Source: Arthrobacter sp. NicSoilB8
Lineage (GTDB): Bacteria; Actinomycetota; Actinomycetes; Actinomycetales; Micrococcaceae
Assembly: GCF_019977355.1 (NCBI RefSeq)
Contig: NZ_AP024655.1
Coordinates: 3,906,001-3,970,000 of the forward strand
Direction of reading: 5' to 3'
DNA length: 64,000 bases
Position 1 is the stretch's first letter; the number at the start of each line of letters is the position of its first letter. Below the pieces are notes generated by a model. The model searched no databases and had not been told where the DNA came from. It saw only the letters and a list, made by a program, of their open reading frames with translations. The translations under genes and the position numbers were made by a program. This document shows, in pieces, positions 1-6,868 of the stretch.

Positions 1-237
1 GTGCAGGGCGTTGACAATGCCCTTGATGCGGGGGTGGTCGGGGGCCACGCCGTAGCGGATCAGGCCGTAGGGTGCCGGGTAGCGGTCGAAGAGGTCGATG
101 CTGACGGTGAGTTCGCCGCTCTTGACGGCCTCGCTCTTGGTCAGGATGTCCGCGGCGTAGACGCCGGCGGGGCCGGAGCCGACGACGGCGACGCGCAGCG
201 GGCGGGCGGCGGTTCCTACGGTGGTGCTAGTTGACAC
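1..237 (-). CDS. fprA: FprA-type ferredoxin/adrenodoxin--NADP+ reductase, N-terminal part
   Basis: The first 79 residues of a flavoprotein run off the window at position 1. The start is GTG at 235-237, eight bases after an AAGGAA ribosome site. Residues about 19-35 are the FAD-binding dinucleotide fold ([17 protein letters not shown]), followed by [27 protein letters not shown] sequence, which is characteristic of the FprA/adrenodoxin-reductase family. The family moves electrons from NADPH to ferredoxin. Lying directly downstream of the siroheme gene and near sulfite reductase, it probably supplies reduced ferredoxin for sulfite reduction; that role is inferred. Only the 5' end is visible, so the NADP domain and full length cannot be judged. 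Confidence 0.85.
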   Translation of the reverse strand, partial: MSTSTTVGTAARPLRVAVVGSGPAGVYAADILTKSEAVKSGELTVSIDLFDRYPAPYGLIRYGVAPDHPRIKGIVNALH

Positions 238-262
238 GGCTGTGTTCCTTTTTCTGTCACGG

Positions 263-328
263 CCCAACTGACTCGCAGCAAAGGTCGTTATGAGGGCTCA
301 TAACGGCCCCTGCTGCGAGCTAGTTGGG
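263..328. terminator. Long stem-loop between cobA and fprA
   Basis: Outer arms at about 263-280 and 311-328 (CCCAACT..CTCGCAGCA against its complement, two mismatches) enclose an inner perfect arm pair, CGTTATGA and TCATAACG, with loop GGGC. It lies directly behind the cobA stop and before the fprA ribosome site. No T-run follows on either strand, so it may be a transcript-stabilising or dispersed palindromic element and not a classical intrinsic terminator. Confidence 0.5.
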
Positions 329-333
329 TGGGG

Positions 334-1620
334 CTACGGGGTCAGTACGCGGGTCTTGCTGGAGCGGGGAGCGTTCGGTGTGGTGGTGCTGAAGTCCGCG
401 GTCTTGAAGTGCGACGGCGCGAACGGGCTGACGCGGACGACGTCGCCAATCACGATCACGGCCGGGTTCGCGACGCCGGCGGCCTCGGCCTGGTCCGCGA
501 TGGTCCCGAGCGTCCCGATGGTCACCCGCTGGTCGGGCAGGTATCCGTTCTCTACGATGCCAACCGGCGTGCCTGCTGGCAAACCGGCGCGGGCCAGGGA
601 GGCCGCGGATTCGCGGAGCTGGCCCACGCCCATGAGCAGGATCACGGTGTGGTCAGCGCGGGCCGGGACCTCGGAGAGCTCCTCGTGGCCGGTGACCACG
701 CTGAAGCCCTTGGCGAGCCCGCGGTGTGTCACGGGGATGCCGGCAGCGGCGGGCACGGAAATCGCGGACGTGACGCCGGGGACGACTTCAACGTCCACGC
801 CGTGCTGCCGGCAGAACTCGGCTTCCTCGCCGCCCCGGCCCAGGACGTACGGGTCCCCGCCCTTGAGCCGGACCACGCGGTGGCCCTGCAATGCCTCATC
901 GACCAGGACCCGGTTGATCTCGGACTGCGGGACCGGGTGGTGGCCGGGGGTCTTGCCGACCTCGATCACGCGGACGTCGGGGGCGAGTTCGGCCAGGAGC
1001 TCGCGCGGGCCGAGCCGGTCCGCGACCACGACGTCGGCCTGGCCCAGGAGCCGGCGGCCGCGGACGGTGATGAGTCCGGTATCGCCGGGTCCGCCGCCCA
1101 CGAGGGCCACGGAGCCGGCGGCCTGACCTGCGCCGGAGACACGGTGCCGGCGCAGCGGCAGGTCGCCGGTTTCCAGTGCGGTGGCGACGGCGTCGCGCAG
1201 GGCCATGGCGCGGCGCGGGTCTCCCCCGGCGTTGACGGCAATCTTGATGTCGTCGACGACCGCGACGGCGGGGGTCCAGGCGGCGGAGGATTCGTGGTCG
1301 GAGGCGTTGACGCACCAGATGCGCTGCGCCTCGGCGTCGGCGGCAACCTGAGCGTCCACGGCAGCATCGCCGGTGGCGGTCTGGACGAACCAGACGGCGC
1401 CGACGTCGGACGCCCGGTACGGGCGGGACTCCCAGGTCAGGAGGCCGCCGTCGGCGAGGTCGGCCAGCGCCTGGCAGGCTACGGGGGCCACAACGGTGAC
1501 GCGGGCTCCGGCGTCGAGCAGTCCCTTGGCGCGCCGCGCGGCCACGGGCCCGCCGCCGACCACCAGCACGGGGCGGCCGAGGAGGCGCAGCGCCGTGGGG
1601 TAAATGTCCTGTATTGCCAT
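334..1620 (-). CDS. cobA: Fused precorrin-2 dehydrogenase / uroporphyrinogen-III C-methyltransferase (siroheme synthesis)
   Basis: A 428-residue two-domain enzyme. Residues about 10-150 form the NAD-dependent precorrin-2 dehydrogenase (CysG-N/SirC) with VVGGGPVAARRAKGLL. From about 170 to the end is the SAM-dependent uroporphyrinogen-III methyltransferase, with VGGGPGDTGLIT near its start and VRLKGGDPYVLGRGGEE plus VVPGVTSA later. Together they make sirohydrochlorin, the precursor of the siroheme used by the sulfite reductase at 9968-11713. The ferrochelatase step is probably done by the separate CbiX-like protein at 11844-12590. The ATG at 1620 is preferred over an upstream in-frame start at 1656, because it sits seven bases after a good -10 and begins at the conserved dehydrogenase N-terminus. 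Confidence 0.92.
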   Translation of the reverse strand: MAIQDIYPTALRLLGRPVLVVGGGPVAARRAKGLLDAGARVTVVAPVACQALADLADGGLLTWESRPYRASDVGAVWFVQTATGDAAVDAQVAADAEAQRIWCVNASDHESSAAWTPAVAVVDDIKIAVNAGGDPRRAMALRDAVATALETGDLPLRRHRVSGAGQAAGSVALVGGGPGDTGLITVRGRRLLGQADVVVADRLGPRELLAELAPDVRVIEVGKTPGHHPVPQSEINRVLVDEALQGHRVVRLKGGDPYVLGRGGEEAEFCRQHGVDVEVVPGVTSAISVPAAAGIPVTHRGLAKGFSVVTGHEELSEVPARADHTVILLMGVGQLRESAASLARAGLPAGTPVGIVENGYLPDQRVTIGTLGTIADQAEAAGVANPAVIVIGDVVRVSPFAPSHFKTADFSTTTPNAPRSSKTRVLTP

Positions 1621-1626
1621 GCATCG

Positions 1627-1656
1627 ACGATAGGGCGGCGTCACATGGCGGAACAA
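1627..1656 (-). promoter_or_regulatory. Leaderless-type promoter of cobA
   Basis: On the minus strand, a -35-like TTGTTC (1651-1656), an 18-base spacer and a -10 TATCGT (1627-1632) precede the cobA ATG by six bases (CGATGC). Transcription would start at or next to the A of ATG, and no ribosome site is visible. GTCACAT motifs (plus strand) lie at 1640-1646 and 1694-1700, with a TCACA-GCTA-TGTGA palindrome at 1749-1762; these are candidate operator sites. Confidence 0.5.
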
Positions 1657-1787
1657 CGGTGCGGAAACACCAGTTCACGCAAGGTAACGCCGCGTCACAT
1701 AGTGGCAATTGCCGCCGCGGGGCCGCGACGCCCGCTGGCGGCCTTATCTCACAGCTATGTGACCGTTATTTCACCGCGATTTCGCGG

Positions 1788-2084
1788 CTATTTCACTGCG
1801 ATGAGTTCGATCAGCTTGATGTCCGGGTCCTTGGCGAGCATGGCCGGACCGTGTTCGCCGAGGGCGGCGGGGATGGCGCCGTTGAGGTGGGCCTGCCGGT
1901 CCCCCTCGGTATCGAAAGTGTCGAAGATGCCGAACGTGTTCTCACTGACCCGGAAGGCGTACCAGGTCCGCGTACCGGGCTCGTTGAGCACGATCTCGCG
2001 GCCGCCGTTGAGGAAGTCCCAGACGTCCTGCTCCTTCCCCGGCTTGGCCTCGACCAGGGCCAGCACGCCAAATTTTGCTGCCAC
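1788..2084 (-). CDS. Antibiotic-biosynthesis-monooxygenase (ABM) domain protein
   Basis: A 98-residue protein whose whole length fits the ABM dimeric ferredoxin-like fold: LALVEAKPGKEQDVWDFL at the start, WYAFRVSENTFGIFDTF in the central strands and a C-terminal IKLIELIAVK. Such small cofactor-free monooxygenases (YgiN-like) act on quinols and related aromatics, or are of unknown function. The start is GTG at 2082-2084, preceded by GGAGATAGCT. It lies between the siroheme gene and the IS30 element; no partner is evident. The substrate cannot be told from the sequence. Confidence 0.8.
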   Translation of the reverse strand: MAAKFGVLALVEAKPGKEQDVWDFLNGGREIVLNEPGTRTWYAFRVSENTFGIFDTFDTEGDRQAHLNGAIPAALGEHGPAMLAKDPDIKLIELIAVK

Positions 2085-2204
2085 AGCTATCTCCTTGGAT
2101 TCATTCCTGATTCAGTCTTGGAATCAGTCTTGGAACGGGCCGCAGACCGGCCTATAGCCGCGAGTGTAGGCCTGTGCCCGTGCCCGGACAAGAAGCCGCA
2201 GCAA

Positions 2205-2232
2205 AAGCAACGCGGGGTCACTTACGGCCCAT
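2205..2232. repeat. Left half of a long palindrome split by the IS30 element
   Basis: This 28-base arm (starting AAGCAACGCGGGGTCA and ending GGCCCAT) is the exact reverse complement of 3517-3544. Removing the IS and one copy of the shared AT rejoins them into a perfect palindrome of about 54 bases, a likely bidirectional terminator between the sulfonate importer and the ABM gene. Confidence 0.85.
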
Positions 2233-3516
2233 AGACCCGAGGCAAAGTCATATGGTCGTAGCAACGCTCTGATCGATGGAGCGTTTTATGGTCAAGTTGT
2301 TTCCTCCGAATACCCGCACCGACTTCGTTGACATGGTGTGCGGTGGGATGTCGATAGTCGCCGCGGCCCGGCGTGTCGGGGTCATGCATGGGACCGGAAG
2401 GCGGTGGTGGGCGCAGTCTGGCCAGATGATGGCTGTGAACATGGGGGCGGTCGGCGGTCTTGCGGATCCGGCACCGACGGTGGAAGGTCCGGGGGGCCGG
2501 GCGTTGAATCTGGCTGAGCGGGGGATGATCCAGATGGGCCGGCGCAGCGGGCTCAGCTACGCCGCAATTGGCGAGGCCATTGGCCGGGACAAGTCGGTGG
2601 TCTGGCGGGAAGTGAACCGGAACACCAGCGCGGACGGGGTGTATTACGCCTCGGTCGCCCACACGAAGGCCCATCAGGGCCGGCGCCGGCCCAAACCGCT
2701 GAAGCTGGCCGGGGACGAGACGCTCTGCCGGCTGATCGGGGTGTGGATGGATGACGGGTGGAGCCCGAAACTGATCTCGGCGATGTTGGCCTTCTACTTC
2801 CCCGACGATCAGACTATGCAGGTGAGCCACGAAACGATCTACCAGGCGTTATACGTCCAATCCCGCGGAAGTCTGCGGGCAGATCTGGCCGAGAAGCTCA
2901 GCTTGAAGCGGAAGCAACGGGTTCCCCACGCCGCGGACCGGACCAAGAACAGCCCCTACAAGGAAGCGTTCAAGATCAGTGAGCGCCCGGCCGAGGTCCA
3001 GGACCGGGCCGTCCCGGGCCACTGGGAAGGTGATCTCATCATCGGCTCCGACGGGACCGCGATCGGCACCCTGGTGGAACGCTCGACCCGGTTCACGATC
3101 CTCCTCCACCTTCCCGGGGACCATACCGCCGACACCGTCGCTGCCGCGATGATCCGGGAGATGGCCAGCCTCCCGGAACACCTGCGCCGCTCAATCACCT
3201 GGGACCGCGGCACGGAACTGGCCGAGTACGCCCGGATCCAAACCGCCCTGGACACCACGCTCTACTTCTGCGACCCGCACTCGCCCTGGCAGCGCGGGAC
3301 CAACGAGAACACCAACCGGCTCCTGCGGTTCTGGTTCGAGAAAGGCACGGACCTCTCCGTTCACACCCCGGAGGACCTCCGGCAGGTCGCCGCGAAACTC
3401 AACCGCCGGCCCCGGCCCACCCTGAACCTGGAAACCCCAGCCAACCGGCTGAACCAGCTGCTGCACGCAGCCTAACCCCCCGCGTTGCTACCACTGATTG
3501 ACTTTGCCCGAGGATT
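2233..3516 (+). mobile_element. IS30-family insertion sequence
   Basis: About 1.28 kb carrying one transposase gene. Imperfect terminal inverted repeats of about 34 bases are visible: the left end (2233-2266) and right end (3483-3516) share GGCAAAGTCA and GTAGCAACG segments at matching positions. The flanks are the two halves of a palindrome; the simplest reading is a 2-bp AT target duplication in its centre, which fits the short duplications of the family. The exact end is uncertain by one or two bases because of the symmetry. Confidence 0.85.
2276..3475 (+). CDS. IS30-family transposase
   Basis: 399 residues, full length for the family. An N-terminal helix-turn-helix region includes LNLAERGMIQMG and the IS30 signature SVVWREVNRN. 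The C-terminal integrase core shows the acidic triad in GHWEGDLIIG, TWDRGTELA and GTNENTNRLLRF. The reading frame is intact and fills the element between its inverted repeats, so the element could be active. It is transcribed towards, and opposite to, the importer operon at 3573-6573. The G+C is similar to its surroundings. Confidence 0.95.
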   Translation: MERFMVKLFPPNTRTDFVDMVCGGMSIVAAARRVGVMHGTGRRWWAQSGQMMAVNMGAVGGLADPAPTVEGPGGRALNLAERGMIQMGRRSGLSYAAIGEAIGRDKSVVWREVNRNTSADGVYYASVAHTKAHQGRRRPKPLKLAGDETLCRLIGVWMDDGWSPKLISAMLAFYFPDDQTMQVSHETIYQALYVQSRGSLRADLAEKLSLKRKQRVPHAADRTKNSPYKEAFKISERPAEVQDRAVPGHWEGDLIIGSDGTAIGTLVERSTRFTILLHLPGDHTADTVAAAMIREMASLPEHLRRSITWDRGTELAEYARIQTALDTTLYFCDPHSPWQRGTNENTNRLLRFWFEKGTDLSVHTPEDLRQVAAKLNRRPRPTLNLETPANRLNQLLHAA

Positions 3517-3544
3517 ATGGGCCGTAAGTGACCCCGCGTTGCTT
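3517..3544. repeat. Right half of the split palindrome
   Basis: Exact reverse complement of 2205-2232. It ends TGACCCCGCGTTGCTT, the same outer arm seen in the intact palindrome at 28622-28696. It lies 28 bases beyond the stop of the permease gene. Confidence 0.85.
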
Positions 3545-3572
3545 GGAGGGGCGTTGCTTGGGGGGGCGGCGG

Positions 3573-4565
3573 TTAGCGGGTGCTGCCGGCGAGGAGGCCC
3601 CGGCGGCGAAGGAGCCGCTTTTCGATCGGGGCGAAGACGAGCAGTTCGATCAGGATGCCGACGGCGAGGATCAGCAGGATCGCGGACATCACGATGGTCA
3701 TGTCGGACAGGACGCGGCCCTGGTCCAGCATGGAGCCCAGGCCGAAGCCGATCGTGCCGCCGACGGCGATGATTTCCGCGGCCATCAGTGAGCGCCAGGA
3801 GAACGCCCATCCCTGCTTGAGGCCGCCGAGGTATCCGGGCAGGGCCGCCGGCAGGATGATCTGCAGGGCAAGCTGGAGCCGGGACGCGCCCAGGACCTTG
3901 CCGACGCTGCGGTACTGCGGCGGAATCTGGTCCACGCCGGAGATCAGGCCGTTGATGATCGAGGGGATGGCGCCCATGAACACCACGAAATACACCGTGG
4001 CGTCGGTGAGGCCGAACCAGAGGATGGCCGCGGGCACCCAGGCCACGGACGGCAGCACCTGCAGCCCGGAGATCAGCGGTCCGAAGGCGCGCCGCAGCGG
4101 TGCCACCTGTGCCAGCAGGAGCCCCACCGGAGTCGCGATGACCACGCTGATCAGGAAGCCGACGACGCCGCGCTGCAGCGAGGTCCAGACGGCCTCCTGC
4201 AGCTTGCCCTCGCCCCACAGGGTTCCGATCTGACCGAGGACATCCAGCGGGCCGGGCACGATGTCGCGCCGCTTGAAGCCCAGGGACACATACAACTGCC
4301 AGAGGATGACCAGCACGGCCAGCGCGGCCACCGGCAGCAGGATCCGGCTCCAGTCGATGCGGGCCTTGCGGACGGCGTCGGACTGGAGGGAATCGAGGCC
4401 CGCTTCGAGTTCGCGCAGGTCTTCCTTGCCGCTGGAGGACCGGGTCAGGGCGGCGTGCACTTTGCGGGTCTCGGCCGGGGTCTCGGCCGGGGTCTCGGCG
4501 CGGGCCTCGGCCGGGGCTTCCGCTACGGCTTCGGCTACGGCTACGGGGAGTTGGTTACTTGGCAT
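3573..4565 (-). CDS. ABC transporter permease, SsuC/TauC/NrtB family
   Basis: A 330-residue inner-membrane permease with about six membrane segments after a charged cytoplasmic N-terminus of some 70 residues. The N-terminus contains an Ala/Glu/Pro repeat (PAETPAETPAETR, near residues 26-33). The coupling loop is visible around SVGKVLGASRLQLALQIILP, followed by FSWRSLMAAEIIAVGGTIGFGLG, typical of nitrate/sulfonate/taurine permeases. The ATG at 4563-4565 overlaps the end of the ATPase gene by 11 bases, so the two are translationally coupled. With its neighbours it forms an importer probably for alkanesulfonates, judging by the adjacent cys genes; nitrate or taurine remain possible. Confidence 0.88.
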   Translation of the reverse strand: MPSNQLPVAVAEAVAEAPAEARAETPAETPAETRKVHAALTRSSSGKEDLRELEAGLDSLQSDAVRKARIDWSRILLPVAALAVLVILWQLYVSLGFKRRDIVPGPLDVLGQIGTLWGEGKLQEAVWTSLQRGVVGFLISVVIATPVGLLLAQVAPLRRAFGPLISGLQVLPSVAWVPAAILWFGLTDATVYFVVFMGAIPSIINGLISGVDQIPPQYRSVGKVLGASRLQLALQIILPAALPGYLGGLKQGWAFSWRSLMAAEIIAVGGTIGFGLGSMLDQGRVLSDMTIVMSAILLILAVGILIELLVFAPIEKRLLRRRGLLAGSTR

Positions 4566-5280
4566 GGCGGCGGATCTCCTCGCGTAGCCGGGCGGTGATG
4601 ACGCCGGTGAGCTGGCCGGCCAGGCCGGCGTCGGTGCGGTGTTCTTCGGTGACGTTCCATTCCTGAACCACGCGGCCGGGCCGGGAGGAGAGCAGCAGCA
4701 CGCGCTGGCCCAGCCGGACGGCCTCGCGGACGTTGTGGGTGACAAACACGATGGTGCGGCCGGTTTCTTTCCAGATGCGCTCAAGCTCGTCATGGAGGAG
4801 GTCGCGCGTGATCGCATCCAGGGCAGCGAACGGCTCATCCATCAGCAGCAGCTGCCGGTCCTGGGCCAGGGAACGGGCCAGGGACACGCGCTGGCGCATC
4901 CCGCCGGAGAGTTCGTGGGGCCGTTTGTCCCCCGCTCCGCCCAGGTGCACCAGGTCCAGCAGCTCCCCCGCCCTGATGCGGCGGTCCGCTTTCCCGACGC
5001 CGCGCAGCTTCAGGGCCAGCTCGATATTCTCCCGGGCCGTCAGCCAGGGGAACAATGCCGCGTCCTGGAACATGAAGGCGGCGCCGTCGCTGGGCACCTC
5101 CAGGGCGCCCGACGTCGGGGCCTCCAGTCCCGCCATGATGTTCAGCAGAGTGGACTTGCCGCAGCCGGACGCACCGAGCAGGGCAACGAACTCACCCTGC
5201 TCGATGGTGGCGTTGACGTCGTCCAGCACCGGGGCGCCGCTGCCGAAGCGCTTGCCCAGGTTTTCCAGTACGACTGGCAT
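4555..5280 (-). CDS. ABC transporter ATP-binding protein, SsuB/TauB/NrtD family
   Basis: A 241-residue nucleotide-binding subunit with all key motifs: Walker A GASGCGKST near residue 37, Q-loop in FMFQDAALFPW, signature LSGGMRQRVSLAR, Walker B LLLMDEPFAALD and the switch histidine in VFVTHNVREAV. Sequence features (PFAALDAITRD, ERIWKETGRTIVFVTH) match ATPases of sulfonate/taurine/nitrate importers. It lies between the substrate-binding and permease genes on the same strand, 72 bases after the former and overlapping the latter. Confidence 0.92.
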   Translation of the reverse strand: MPVVLENLGKRFGSGAPVLDDVNATIEQGEFVALLGASGCGKSTLLNIMAGLEAPTSGALEVPSDGAAFMFQDAALFPWLTARENIELALKLRGVGKADRRIRAGELLDLVHLGGAGDKRPHELSGGMRQRVSLARSLAQDRQLLLMDEPFAALDAITRDLLHDELERIWKETGRTIVFVTHNVREAVRLGQRVLLLSSRPGRVVQEWNVTEEHRTDAGLAGQLTGVITARLREEIRRHAK

Positions 5281-5352
5281 GGTCAGGTCCTTACTGTTGT
5301 GGCGGAACTGCTGTGGCGGAACTGTTGTGGCTAATGGCTGGAGGCCAAGGAG

Positions 5353-6573
5353 CTAGTCCTTGCCGAGGCCCTGGGCGGAGATCTTCTGCCCGGCCGCGGT
5401 CTCGCCGAGAACGCTGTTGAGGGCCGTGAGGTCGAAGATGCCGTTGATGTCGGCCTGCTTGGTGGTGCCGGCGTCGACGCCGTCCTGCAGCAGCTTCTTG
5501 TACGTCCCGGCGAGCGGGTCGATCGTGAAGACAATGTTCTTCAGGGACCGGTCGATCACGTCCGCCGGCAGCGCCGAGCCGGACGCTGCCTTCAGCGCGC
5601 CGTTGAGGACCGTGGCCTTCTCCCCGGCCGGGGCCGTGTTGAGCCAGTCCACGGATTCGGCGTGGCCCTTCAGCAGCGCCTGCACGGTGGCCGGGTGCTC
5701 GGCCGCGAACTTCTTGTTCACGATCAGGACCGTCGTGGGGAACTCGCCGGGCTTGCCAGACAGTGAACCGTCCCACAGGTCCTTCTCATCGACCAGGACC
5801 TTCGCCCCGGCCTGCAGGACCAGCCGCGAGGCCCAGGGCTCCGGCAGCCACGCCCCGTCGAGCTTGCCGTCCTGGAACAGTTTCAGGGTCTGGGCGTTCT
5901 CGGTGGGGTTGATCGCGACGTCGCCGCCGCCGTCGGTGGAGGTCTTGAACCCCTGATTGCCGAGCCAGGCCCGCAGGGCCACGTCCTGGGTCCCGCCCAG
6001 CTGCGGGGAGGCCAGCGTCGTGCCCTTCAGATCCGCGGCCGTGTTGATGCCCGGCCGGACCACCAGCTGCGCCCCGCCGGCCGCGGCGCCGGCGATGATG
6101 CTGACGGACTGGCCGTTGCTCTTGACGTAGGAGTTGATCGCCGGGTTCGGGCCGATGTAGGTCGCGTCGATCGCGCCGGCGTTGAGGGCCTCGATCGCGG
6201 CCGGGCCGGCGTTGAAGACCTGCGTGCTCAGCTTCGTCTGGCCCAGCTCCTTCGCGATCAGCCCCCGGCTGACACCGACCAGGGCCGCGCCGTGCGTGAT
6301 GTTCCCGAAGTAACCCAGCCGCAGCTCGGCGGCCGGACCGGTGTCCGCGGCGGCCACCACCGGCGCCGCCTCCGGGCTGCGGGACAGCGAGGACGCCACC
6401 GCGGCACCGGCCCCGATCAGGAGCACCAGCCCGGCGGCCAGGGCGATCTCCAGGGTGCGCTTGCGCTTGGGCTTGCCGGTCTCGCCGGCAACGATCCGGG
6501 TGGTGCCGGGCTGGCTGCCGGGCTGGCTTCCCGGCTGCGAGCCGGGTGTGGGGTTCTCGGGGGTGCGTGACAT
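5353..6573 (-). CDS. ABC transporter substrate-binding protein, SsuA/NrtA-like
   Basis: 406 residues. A hydrophilic N-terminus with four SQPG-type repeats (about 12-23) is followed by a basic stretch and one hydrophobic segment (about 41-60) that acts as signal anchor; no lipobox cysteine follows it. The mature part shows periplasmic-binding-protein type II features of the sulfonate/nitrate group: LRLGYFGNITHGAALVG, GAIDATYIGPNPAINSYVKS, DGKLDGAWLPEPWASRL. The last is the usual ligand-site signature. It leads the importer operon. An extracytoplasmic, membrane-tethered receptor for a sulfonate is the likeliest reading; the ligand is inferred from the cys neighbours. Confidence 0.87.
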   Translation of the reverse strand: MSRTPENPTPGSQPGSQPGSQPGTTRIVAGETGKPKRKRTLEIALAAGLVLLIGAGAAVASSLSRSPEAAPVVAAADTGPAAELRLGYFGNITHGAALVGVSRGLIAKELGQTKLSTQVFNAGPAAIEALNAGAIDATYIGPNPAINSYVKSNGQSVSIIAGAAAGGAQLVVRPGINTAADLKGTTLASPQLGGTQDVALRAWLGNQGFKTSTDGGGDVAINPTENAQTLKLFQDGKLDGAWLPEPWASRLVLQAGAKVLVDEKDLWDGSLSGKPGEFPTTVLIVNKKFAAEHPATVQALLKGHAESVDWLNTAPAGEKATVLNGALKAASGSALPADVIDRSLKNIVFTIDPLAGTYKKLLQDGVDAGTTKQADINGIFDLTALNSVLGETAAGQKISAQGLGKD

Positions 6574-6622
6574 GGGGTGAAGTCCTGTTCTGGGGTGCGT
6601 GCGGAATTGCCGGGCGAGATGG

Positions 6623-6691
6623 TCAGCGCCGGCGACATCGCCCCTGGCGGTTCCTGCGGGGGGAGCCGTGGATCCGTTCCGTTGTCTTCAT
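6623..6691 (-). CDS. Candidate leaderless 22-codon upstream reading frame of the importer operon
   Basis: A short frame starts at ATG 6689-6691, exactly six bases after a -10-like TATGGT, and ends TGA at 6623-6625, 50 bases before the substrate-binding gene. The peptide starts MKTTERIHGS and ends GRCRRR. Position and spacing match the leaderless short frames known to control cysteine/sulfur operons in mycobacteria, but it has only one cysteine codon near its end, not a cysteine run. An overlapping frame from ATG 6693-6695 reads into the next gene and is less likely. No direct support that it is translated. Confidence 0.3.
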   Translation of the reverse strand: MKTTERIHGSPRRNRQGRCRRR

Positions 6692-6697
6692 TCATTC

Positions 6698-6727
6698 ACC
6701 ATAGGGAGTGTCATAAACGCGGTTCAA
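6698..6727 (-). promoter_or_regulatory. Promoter of the sulfonate importer operon
   Basis: Minus-strand -35 TTGAAC (6722-6727), 18-base spacer, -10 TATGGT (6698-6703). The spacing equals that of the cobA and sir promoters in this window. The predicted start lies on the ATG of the short frame at 6623-6691, leaving a leader of about 118 bases before the substrate-binding gene. Confidence 0.55.
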
Positions 6728-6787
6728 CGGCCCGGAAACCGGGGGTCACGCGAGTTCATGCAGCGTCATATTCGGACCCAAAAGACG

Positions 6788-6840
6788 GCAGCCTGTTTCC
6801 GGACCCGCGGCATATGGCTGCGGGCCGGGAAACAGGCTGC
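6788..6840. terminator. Stem-loop behind cysN
   Basis: Perfect 13-base arms GCAGCCTGTTTCC / GGAAACAGGCTGC with further pairing inside (CGGACCCGC against GCGGGCCGG). It sits 28 bases beyond the cysN stop and upstream of the importer promoter, so it should end the sir-cysHDN transcript. No clear T-run. Confidence 0.65.
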
Positions 6841-6868
6841 GCCCGTGGAGACGTAGTACTGGAAGCGC

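Noticed and set aside
1749..1762. CRP-type site TCACA-GCTA-TGTGA
   Set aside because: The arms are in the opposite order to the TGTGA-N6-TCACA consensus and the spacer is four bases; it fits the local GTCAC motif better.
328..2157. A 609-codon plus-strand open frame opposite the siroheme gene
   Set aside because: It lies antisense to a well-supported enzyme; such long mirror frames are expected at this GC, and the translation shows no family features.
3573..6573. Assigning the importer definitely to alkanesulfonates
   Set aside because: Receptor and permease families also include nitrate and taurine systems; only the cys context supports sulfonate, so gene symbols were withheld.
6623..6691. 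Poly-cysteine attenuator peptide
   Set aside because: Only one cysteine codon is present, so the classical poly-Cys type is not supported; kept only as a possible leader frame.
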